Origin: a bacterium
GTDB lineage: Bacteria; Babelota; Babeliae; Babelales; RVW-14
Length of the DNA stretch: 7,852 nucleotides
NCBI GenBank assembly: GCA_023249895.1
Contig: JAHFBS010000035.1
Location: 1-7,852, forward strand
Direction: 5' to 3'
Positions within the stretch are counted from its first letter, which is position 1. Each line of letters opens with the position of its first letter. This document shows positions 1-5,449 of the stretch, in pieces. Both the position numbers and the translations under genes were made by a program. The notes beneath the pieces are model-generated. The model made no database searches. It was given only the letters and a program-made list of their open reading frames with translations, and was not told the origin of the DNA.

Positions 1-1193
1 GCATCGTTTGCTACGGCAGAAATTGTGCCATATTGATCATCCGTAAAATTATCACCAACCAATAATGGCAAAGCAAAAACACCTTTTGTATTATTATCGT
101 TATTGACTTTACTACGAACAATTAAATAATACCGGTCGGTACTTGTGTGCATAATGCAAAGATTCTGTGCCGTTAATGATAAAGAATCTGCTACTGCAGC
201 AACATAGGTGCCTATAATTTGATCATTTAATCCGGTAGCAAAGTGCGCTGAAGAAACATCTGCAACAATTGGTTTAAGTACAAAGCTCGTTGAATTTGTT
301 TCTGGTTCATAACGTCCCATAACAACACTCAAAACGCCGCCGGCGCCAGAACCAGCTGCTCCTTTCACTCCAGTCAAACCGCAATACAAGCGCTTCAAAT
401 CGCTGCTCCATACCATGTTTACGCCGCTGCTAAGAGCATAATCAGTTGCGGCAAGATCAATTGTAATACCAGTTAATTGGCAGGCTTTGTTGGCAGCCCC
501 TTTGATAGTCAGATTTGTTGTATCGTACACATCCAAACTTTTGTTATCAGCTGCCGGTCTGAGAAGCGCAATGCCACGATTGGTACCAGAAGCATCATTC
601 CAAGAAACGCCCGTTGCACTTACTGCTGCAAAAATAACCGTCGGCGATTCGGACGCGCCAGTACCTGCTACCGCAACAATTTGGTCAGTTACAGCGCCAC
701 CAAAATCCTTGATATCTACCGTATTTTTTAGAACAATATTTCCGTCAAAACGTCCAAGCCAATAAATATTTTTATCATTTGCCGGAGTTGCATCATCAGT
801 AATTCTTACGATCGGCAAACTGTTCATCAGACCAAGCAATGCTACCTTTTTGCCAAAAATTGGTGACGAGCCAGCCGCATCACTATTTACTACTACGCCC
901 GTTTGCGCCGCCAATGCGCGCGTAGCAACGGCAGGTTGAGCGCCGCTTGTATCTAACGTTGCGGCACACAGTGTGTATGTTTTCTCATCATTAGTTGCAT
1001 CAACGCCGATACTATCGGCTCCGATATAAAGTGTTGATGCTGGAATTGTAGTTTCTCTTTGCGCAAATGCACTTGCTGCATACGTAAGATTTTCACTGAC
1101 TTTTTTTTCAGCGGTGGCAAAGCACAACTGGGGGGCAGTTGCTGCCACCAGCATCACTGTCACCGTACAGAAAAACGCTCTTCTTTTGACCAT
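1..1193 (-). CDS. Large secreted protein, possible beta-propeller or repeat protein (C-terminus beyond left edge)
   Basis: The reading frame is open from an ATG at 1193-1191 to the left edge, giving 397 residues with no stop. The start is supported by AAGGAG six bases upstream. The N-terminus MVKRRAFFCTVTVMLVAATA is a classical signal peptide (KRR n-region, hydrophobic core), probably cleaved after FA at residue 26. The mature part is rich in Gly, Ala, Thr, Asp and Val, with short hydrophobic strands alternating with polar turns. Segments such as SSDLKRLYCGLTGV (263-276) and TSTDRYYLIVRS (350-361), each followed by a Gly/Asn-rich loop and another strand, look like repeated beta units. This is compatible with propeller blades, but I could not establish a family. 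It lies on the same strand as the glycosyltransferase cluster, 127 nt after it, so it could be a substrate, a surface protein or simply a neighbour. Function unknown; the coding call is strong. Confidence 0.85.
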   Translation of the reverse strand, partial: MVKRRAFFCTVTVMLVAATAPQLCFATAEKKVSENLTYAASAFAQRETTIPASTLYIGADSIGVDATNDEKTYTLCAATLDTSGAQPAVATRALAAQTGVVVNSDAAGSSPIFGKKVALLGLMNSLPIVRITDDATPANDKNIYWLGRFDGNIVLKNTVDIKDFGGAVTDQIVAVAGTGASESPTVIFAAVSATGVSWNDASGTNRGIALLRPAADNKSLDVYDTTNLTIKGAANKACQLTGITIDLAATDYALSSGVNMVWSSDLKRLYCGLTGVKGAAGSGAGGVLSVVMGRYEPETNSTSFVLKPIVADVSSAHFATGLNDQIIGTYVAAVADSLSLTAQNLCIMHTSTDRYYLIVRSKVNNDNNTKGVFALPLLVGDNFTDDQYGTISAVAND

Positions 1194-1199
1194 TCTCAA

Positions 1200-1205
1200 C
1201 TCCTT
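1200..1205 (-). promoter_or_regulatory. Ribosome binding site AAGGAG of the left-edge secreted protein
   Basis: On the minus strand AAGGAG sits six bases before the ATG at 1193. It is the best Shine-Dalgarno match in the window and fixes the start of a gene whose end is not visible. Confidence 0.75.
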
Positions 1206-1223
1206 CTTGATAGACAAACTGAT

Positions 1224-1252
1224 TTTATAAATGCATGAAAAAGAGTAGCGAA
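1224..1252 (-). promoter_or_regulatory. Candidate promoter for the left-edge secreted protein
   Basis: On the minus strand TATAAA (1229-1224) could be a -10 box. A weak -35, TTCGCT (1252-1247), lies 17 bases upstream, matching consensus at 3 of 6 positions. Transcription would start near 1216, giving a short leader that contains the AAGGAG site. The -35 is poor, so only the -10 carries weight. Confidence 0.3.
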
Positions 1253-1262
1253 GCATGGCGTG

Positions 1263-1281
1263 AAAAACAAGATCTATCTTG
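1263..1281 (-). terminator. Possible weak terminator after the glycosyltransferase operon
   Basis: On the minus strand, 40 nt after the last operon gene, CAAGA-TAGA-TCTTG forms a 5-bp stem (6 bp if the loop shrinks to 2 nt) followed by TTTTT. The stem is short and A/T-rich, so termination would be inefficient and some readthrough into the secreted-protein gene is plausible. Confidence 0.3.
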
Positions 1282-1320
1282 AAACGTTAGTTTAATTTTG
1301 ATACGTGATGAGGTTCAGCA

Positions 1321-2190
1321 CTAGTTATTGAATCCGCACAATTTTTCGATTGTCGGTGTATCAAGCTGCAACGGCTGGTATTTTGGCCGTTTGATCAATT
1401 CATCGCAGACCAAGTGACGATCTTGCACACTTGCAAAAGCATCGCCCATCGGCTTACCGTAATTGTTTTCGTTAGCACGATTGTAGATATACAAAAGATC
1501 CGGAATAAAGCGCGAATGAATACCGGCCATCTCAATCATAGGAAACATAATTGCATAATCGCCAGCTCTGCGCACAAATTTTCCGTCAAAAATAAAATCC
1601 TCAGGCTTTATTTTTTTATACAACCACGCATAAAATGTTCGTAAATGCGACGTCACCCATTTATACGACCGTATGCCATTGCACCGTATAATCTCTTCTG
1701 GAATTTGCTGGCAACATCCTAAAATCCCTGATGGATATTCTTTGTATTGTCCATAGGTAATCCAGACGTTCGGATCACTATAAACGCTTGCCAGATGCAT
1801 CAGTACATTTTCGTCATACAACCAATCATCGCCATCAACAATCAGAATTATTTCGTTATCGCGGCACATGTGTATCATATTGAAATAATTTTCATGCGGA
1901 CCACGTCGCTTGGCATTATGAAAAATCGTAATCTTGTCTCTTAATTTGTGCTGGTTAACAAATGTAGTAACCATCTCTAAGGTTTTATCAGTCGAAGCAT
2001 CATCGCAATACATAACCCTAAAATTTTTATAATTCTGAGAAAATGCTTTACGCAGGTAGGTCAGCACCCATTTTTCATTATTGTAAGAAGCAGTAGTGAT
2101 TACAAAGGTAGGAGAATGCTCGTTAGCAACTACGATATTCACGCACAATAAATGCGCCATAAGCAATAAAAAAAAATTATGTTCTTTCAT
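1321..2190 (-). CDS. Signal-peptide-bearing family 2 glycosyltransferase (GT2)
   Basis: This 289-residue protein has a GT-A fold of the GT2 family and probably transfers a sugar from a nucleotide-sugar donor. Residues 1-22 form a signal peptide (MKEHNFFLLL core, cleavage near VVA). The catalytic domain starts at FVITTASYNN (29-38). The nucleotide-binding acidic motif is CDDASTDKT (62-70) and the metal-binding DXD motif is DGDDW (119-123). A later AGDYAIMFPMIEMAG block (209-223) lies where GT2 enzymes usually carry the acceptor-site base. No membrane segments are seen after the signal peptide, so it is not a polysaccharide synthase of the HasA type. It is the last gene of the four-gene cluster and overlaps the upstream hydrolase gene by 14 nt; AAAGGA ten bases before its ATG lies inside that gene. 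It is paralogous to the GT2 domain of the gene at 2993-4474. Donor and acceptor cannot be read from sequence. A T9 run lies in its signal-peptide codons. Confidence 0.9.
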   Translation of the reverse strand: MKEHNFFLLLMAHLLCVNIVVANEHSPTFVITTASYNNEKWVLTYLRKAFSQNYKNFRVMYCDDASTDKTLEMVTTFVNQHKLRDKITIFHNAKRRGPHENYFNMIHMCRDNEIILIVDGDDWLYDENVLMHLASVYSDPNVWITYGQYKEYPSGILGCCQQIPEEIIRCNGIRSYKWVTSHLRTFYAWLYKKIKPEDFIFDGKFVRRAGDYAIMFPMIEMAGIHSRFIPDLLYIYNRANENNYGKPMGDAFASVQDRHLVCDELIKRPKYQPLQLDTPTIEKLCGFNN

Positions 2191-2980
2191 TATCCATTGA
2201 TCCTTTTACTAGTGCTGCAAGAGGATCTTGTGCTTTAAAAAAATTGAGATCCCCCTCTATATATTTCTTTGTTATGTTGAGTCCCTTATGGCCTTTAAGG
2301 TCGACATGACGGAAAATAACAAGCGTTTTTTTGTCTTTAAGCACCTGCAACAAATCACAGGCAGCAGCAAAATCTTTTGAATAAGCACCATACAACAAAG
2401 AAATTGCAGGAACTTTTTCATGCAAAGCAAGCAGTTCATCTAAATTGATCCATTTGTCGCCCGTATTTTCGAGCGCAAAACGAATATTTTTAGAATTACT
2501 CGATTTATTTATCTGAGGATTATAGGCAACTACACCACCAAGGCCCAAAATCGTCGCATAAAAAATAGCCGCATACCCACCCATTGACCCACCAATGGTA
2601 AACACATTATTCTGAGCAACCCCGGTAAGTGCTATGTGATAATTAATAATGTGCGCATAGCTTTCAACAAAAGAAGCTTTATCATTGCCAAGGTACCAAC
2701 AGATATCATCGTCCTTAAGGAACAAATAGGCAGTATCTGACCATATCTCAGCATCATTCCAAAACCATGACCACATTTCATATTTATTTTTGACCGCTGA
2801 CGTAAAAATGATAAAGAGATATACAGGCTTTGTGGCAGGAAAAAATAAATACTGTTTATCGCACATAGTGTGCTCATATTTACTTTTTATATATTCTATT
2901 TTTTCTTTGAGCGTGCTGGCATAGCAAAAAGCTGCTGAACAAGATAAAAAAATCATGATTAAATAGGGTTTCAACCTCAC
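2177..2980 (-). CDS. Exported alpha/beta-hydrolase-like protein of a glycan locus
   Basis: This 267-residue protein starts at a GTG (2980-2978). AAGGTGG lies just upstream, and the GTG start keeps the basic RLK n-region of the signal peptide (cleavage likely after CYA, residue 21). A nucleophile elbow GGSMGGYAA (130-138, candidate Ser132) follows a predicted strand. YGAYSKDF (197-204, candidate Asp203) and KGHKGL (229-234, candidate His231) complete a plausible Ser-Asp-His triad in the usual order. The upstream block FLKDDDICWYLG (87-98) resembles a feature I recall from alpha/beta hydrolases of capsule and glycosylation loci, such as XcbB/CpsF-like or Asp2-like proteins; that family link is from memory. 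The gene sits between two GT2 genes, 12 nt after one and overlapping the next by 14 nt, which suggests a glycan esterase, acyl- or acetyl-transferase, or an assembly factor. Substrate unknown. Confidence 0.85.
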   Translation of the reverse strand: MRLKPYLIMIFLSCSAAFCYASTLKEKIEYIKSKYEHTMCDKQYLFFPATKPVYLFIIFTSAVKNKYEMWSWFWNDAEIWSDTAYLFLKDDDICWYLGNDKASFVESYAHIINYHIALTGVAQNNVFTIGGSMGGYAAIFYATILGLGGVVAYNPQINKSSNSKNIRFALENTGDKWINLDELLALHEKVPAISLLYGAYSKDFAAACDLLQVLKDKKTLVIFRHVDLKGHKGLNITKKYIEGDLNFFKAQDPLAALVKGSMDNERT

Positions 2981-2983
2981 AAG

Positions 2984-2990
2984 CCACCTT
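2984..2990 (-). promoter_or_regulatory. Ribosome binding site AAGGTGG that selects the GTG start
   Basis: On the minus strand AAGGTGG lies 3 nt before GTG (2980-2978), with the AAGG core 6 nt away. An internal ATG at residue 9 would delete the charged n-region of the signal peptide, so the GTG is preferred. Confidence 0.6.
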
Positions 2991-2992
2991 TT

Positions 2993-4474
2993 TCAATCAA
3001 CGCATTGATTATCAAAAATAAGACCGACTTCATCGGGCGGAAATTTATCCACCAATGCCACATCTTTAAATTCTTGCACCGTAGTAAAGTTAAGTCGTTT
3101 TATAAGCCACAATAAAAATTCTTTACTCAACACCATCGCATTAAACAAGAAATTATTTTTCCCTAACATCTGCTGATATTTAAACTGATGCGCCCACACA
3201 TGATGCTTAACTTCAACGCACGGCGATTGTTCAGCCGGTGCTGAAAGGCAAGAGCCCAGATAAAAAACTTTTGCGCAACAGCTCTCAAGCACCGAGGCAC
3301 ATTTTTGGAGATCGATTTTGTTATGAAGCGCTACCTTTTCATCAACGAAAAGAACCAGATATTTGCTTGATGTTCTTTCCAGATACCGCGTTAGTATTTT
3401 GTGAAATGAAATATGGGCTGGGTCATAAAGTTTAAACGTAACATCAAAGCTTGCATCTTTTTCTAGCGCAAACGTTGCACACAATCGCTCAGATGATTCC
3501 AAAATCACATTACAATGATCAATTCCAGAAAATTTTTCATAAACCAGCGCAAGCATTTTTACTGCCGCTGCTTCTGAAGCACAACATATACACACTTCGA
3601 TGGGAAAAGACCTATTTTTTTGACCGATAACATCTTCAGGTTTCTCGATGGTGTCATACGGCTCTTGCGAACTTAAATAGTCATATACTTTTTTTCTAAA
3701 TTCTTTATCCCATGTTTTTATGGCGGCAAGAGGATTGCCTCGATTGCGAATATACATAATTTTGCGAAGATACTGAAAGTGCTCTCCGGCCATTTCAAGC
3801 ATTGGTATCATGTAGGCAGGATCGGTAAGCACGGGATAAAATTTACCCTCGTATAACAAATCTTTAAGCTTTATCTGTTTAAAAAGCCAAGCGTAATAAG
3901 AACGCACCGGCCATGTTGGCTTGTTTAAAAAATCCCTATACGCATGATACATAATCTCATCATCCGAAAATGGCTCAGCTTTGGATATCTTATTGCCCGG
4001 AAAAACTCTATGTACAATGCCATAGAGCAACCACATCTTTGGATTTTGATAGATTGCATTCAGTTCAGCAAGGACATTGTCATCGGCATAAAAATCGTCA
4101 CCATCGCATTCGGCAATAATGGTATCGTCAGGGATATTATGAAATGCGCGATAGCGGTTTTCGAGCTGTCTTTTGCGGACGGGATTATTAATGAGTGTTA
4201 CGTGCTTTTCAAGCCCATAGCGCGCAATAAAATCGGCAACTATTTTCCCGGTACCATCAGTTGACGCATCATTGATATACGTAATGTGATATTTATCACG
4301 TGGATAGTTTTGAAAACAGACCGACATGAGATTGCGCTCAGCCCATTCGGCGTTATTGTATGAGGGGATCACAATCTCGAATTTTTTGAAGAAGCATCCT
4401 GATGCTTCTTCAGCAGCGCTCAGTACAGTAACAAATAAAAAAAAAGAGAGGCCTATAAAACTATTTGCTTTCAT
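2993..4474 (-). CDS. Exported two-domain protein: GT2 glycosyltransferase plus C-terminal domain of uncertain fold
   Basis: I place the start at the ATG at 4474 (493 residues) rather than a TTG 18 nt upstream. The ATG gives a standard signal peptide (MKANSFIGLS..., cleavage near residue 20) and has GGAAG just upstream, while the TTG has no ribosome site. Residues 33-250 are a GT2 domain with FEIVIPSYNN, INDASTDGT (67-75) and CDGDDF (123-128). They align along their length with the GT2 at 1321-2190; for example, both have YAWL(Y/F)K and P(M)xEMAG blocks. Residues 290-493 form a second domain of about 200 residues with alternating strands and helices. Its KYLVLFVDEKVAL (371-383) looks like a GT-A core strand, but with VDE instead of a DXD, so it may be a degenerate transferase or a binding domain. 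It overlaps the upstream gene by 14 nt. A 12-bp perfect inverted repeat lies in the codons just after the signal peptide. Confidence 0.88.
   Translation of the reverse strand: MKANSFIGLSFFLFVTVLSAAEEASGCFFKKFEIVIPSYNNAEWAERNLMSVCFQNYPRDKYHITYINDASTDGTGKIVADFIARYGLEKHVTLINNPVRKRQLENRYRAFHNIPDDTIIAECDGDDFYADDNVLAELNAIYQNPKMWLLYGIVHRVFPGNKISKAEPFSDDEIMYHAYRDFLNKPTWPVRSYYAWLFKQIKLKDLLYEGKFYPVLTDPAYMIPMLEMAGEHFQYLRKIMYIRNRGNPLAAIKTWDKEFRKKVYDYLSSQEPYDTIEKPEDVIGQKNRSFPIEVCICCASEAAAVKMLALVYEKFSGIDHCNVILESSERLCATFALEKDASFDVTFKLYDPAHISFHKILTRYLERTSSKYLVLFVDEKVALHNKIDLQKCASVLESCCAKVFYLGSCLSAPAEQSPCVEVKHHVWAHQFKYQQMLGKNNFLFNAMVLSKEFLLWLIKRLNFTTVQEFKDVALVDKFPPDEVGLIFDNQCVD
4387..4412 (-). repeat. Perfect 12-bp inverted repeat (hairpin) at the signal-peptide junction of the GT2 gene
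   Basis: TGAAGAAGCATC at 4387-4398 is the exact reverse complement of GATGCTTCTTCA at 4401-4412, separated by only CT. In the transcript this can form an 11-bp stem with a 4-nt loop. It lies at codons about 21-29, immediately after the signal peptide. No T-tract follows on either strand, so it is not a standard terminator. Confidence 0.85.
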
Positions 4475-5288
4475 ACAGCTTCCACGACCCAAATTTTTGA
4501 ATCACCGAAAGCATATCTTTACCGCCGTCTTGTCGTGCCTGTTCATAAATACACGAAGGATCGGTTGCTAAGAGATCAATAGGTTTTACATAGCCTTCAG
4601 AACGTTGTATGCACACAAGTGGAACATGCTGCACTTGAGCTGCTATTCCAAAATAAATATCATCCATATTTCTGGTTAAAAAATCGTTAATACTTATTTT
4701 TATCGTATCGGTATGATAGGCAAGCACTCCGGTTCCTAAAAGGTGCACCGGGCGATCATTTTCTAGCGCACATCGAAAATTATAGAGCGCTTTGCGAAAA
4801 CGGAATTTTTTCTTATTGGGAACATAGTTTTGTATATCATCCTTGAGAAGAACTCCATGAAAACCAACAACCGCTGTTCGGTGATATTGCTCGATCTTTT
4901 CTATGCAATATTTCACATAATTTTCTGGATACACAAGATCATCATCGATAGTAAAATGATAACCCTTTATTTTATCGGCCCAGAAAAACTTTGCGCTCGA
5001 ACCTAATGCAAGGGCCCCAGGCTGATCCTCGCCCCGCACCACGGTTATTTTGGGATTATTCAAAAACTCGGGAACCGATTTATACCATTGCAGAAAAACG
5101 TTAAGCCTATCAACCTGAGGGAGAATATCAGCTACGACTCTTTTCAACCCCTCTTCTCTCCAACCAACTGTTGATATGTTAGCAGTAACCGTTTCTGCGG
5201 ACTGTGGTTGAGGCGTATCTGCTTTTTGCAGAGGGATCATGAACATGGTAATTATGGCAAGTAATAATGAACGGATTATTTTCTTCAT
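4461..5288 (-). CDS. Exported GT-A-type glycosyltransferase, first gene of the operon
   Basis: This 275-residue protein has a signal-peptide-like start (MKKIIRSLLLAIITMFMIPL) and a Gln/Pro/Thr-rich linker to about residue 38. The rest reads as a compact GT-A glycosyltransferase. QVDRLNVFLQWY (58-69) resembles the first nucleotide-binding region, GYHFTIDDDLVYPENYV (109-125) carries the metal-binding IDDD motif, LGTGVLAY (184-191) looks like an acceptor loop, and NMDDIYFGIAAQ (207-218) supplies a candidate catalytic acidic pair. This pattern matches a group of bacterial surface-polysaccharide transferases related to GT2 that I recall only in outline; it is clearly different from the two classical GT2 proteins downstream. 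The ATG follows AGGGGAAG. It leads the minus-strand cluster, divergent from the UDP-glucose dehydrogenase gene, and its 3' end overlaps the next gene by 14 nt. Donor sugar unknown. Confidence 0.85.
   Translation of the reverse strand: MKKIIRSLLLAIITMFMIPLQKADTPQPQSAETVTANISTVGWREEGLKRVVADILPQVDRLNVFLQWYKSVPEFLNNPKITVVRGEDQPGALALGSSAKFFWADKIKGYHFTIDDDLVYPENYVKYCIEKIEQYHRTAVVGFHGVLLKDDIQNYVPNKKKFRFRKALYNFRCALENDRPVHLLGTGVLAYHTDTIKISINDFLTRNMDDIYFGIAAQVQHVPLVCIQRSEGYVKPIDLLATDPSCIYEQARQDGGKDMLSVIQKFGSWKLYESK
4479..4483 (-). promoter_or_regulatory. Ribosome binding site GGAAG favouring the ATG at 4474
   Basis: GGAAG lies four bases before the ATG, inside the 3' end of the upstream gene. The spacing is short, but nothing comparable precedes the alternative TTG at 4492, so this site supports the shorter protein and suggests translational coupling. 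Confidence 0.45.
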
Positions 5289-5354
5289 CGACTTCCCCTT
5301 TTTTTAACACCTGAAAAATGCCTTATTTGTTTGTCCAGAATATCTTCTCCGTCT

Positions 5355-5385
5355 ATTCTGAGCAAGAACTATATTTCCGCGTCAA
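5355..5385 (-). promoter_or_regulatory. Candidate promoter of the minus-strand glycosyltransferase operon
   Basis: On the minus strand TTGACG (5385-5380, five of six matches to the -35 consensus) is followed after 19 bases by CAGAAT (5360-5355, four of six matches to the -10). The spacer is 2 nt longer than ideal. It lies 67 nt before the first operon gene and would give a leader of roughly 60 nt. It overlaps the region needed by the divergent promoter, so mutual interference is possible. Confidence 0.35.
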
Positions 5386-5390
5386 CGATA

Positions 5391-5399
5391 TGCTAGAAT
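5391..5399 (+). promoter_or_regulatory. ugd: Candidate extended -10 promoter of the UDP-glucose dehydrogenase gene
   Basis: TGC-TAGAAT matches the extended -10 form (TGn plus five of six bases of TATAAT). No convincing -35 lies 17 nt upstream, which is usual for extended -10 promoters. The predicted transcript would start near 5406, about 44 nt before the ATG. Confidence 0.4.
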
Positions 5400-5433
5400 T
5401 ATTTCATTATAGGGGAATTCATTAACCTTTTTT

Positions 5434-5443
5434 AGGGGAAGGG
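5434..5443 (+). promoter_or_regulatory. ugd: Ribosome binding site AGGGGAAGGG that fixes the long start of the dehydrogenase
   Basis: This purine-rich site ends six bases before the ATG at 5450. It supports translation from the signal-peptide-bearing start rather than from a later codon such as the GTG at residue 23, which has no comparable site. Confidence 0.65.
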
Positions 5444-5449
5444 TCCGTT

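Noticed and set aside
477..765. Two short plus-strand open frames of 84 and 92 codons
   Set aside because: They lie antisense to the continuous minus-strand secreted-protein frame, have no ribosome site and give peptides without recognisable features.
4387..4412. The 12-bp palindrome as an intrinsic terminator
   Set aside because: Neither side is followed by a T-tract on the transcribed strand, and it lies within an intact coding region.
4475..4492. TTG start extending the larger GT2 protein by six residues
   Set aside because: There is no ribosome site before the TTG, and the ATG at 4474 gives a better signal peptide and the same 14-nt overlap as the other operon junction.
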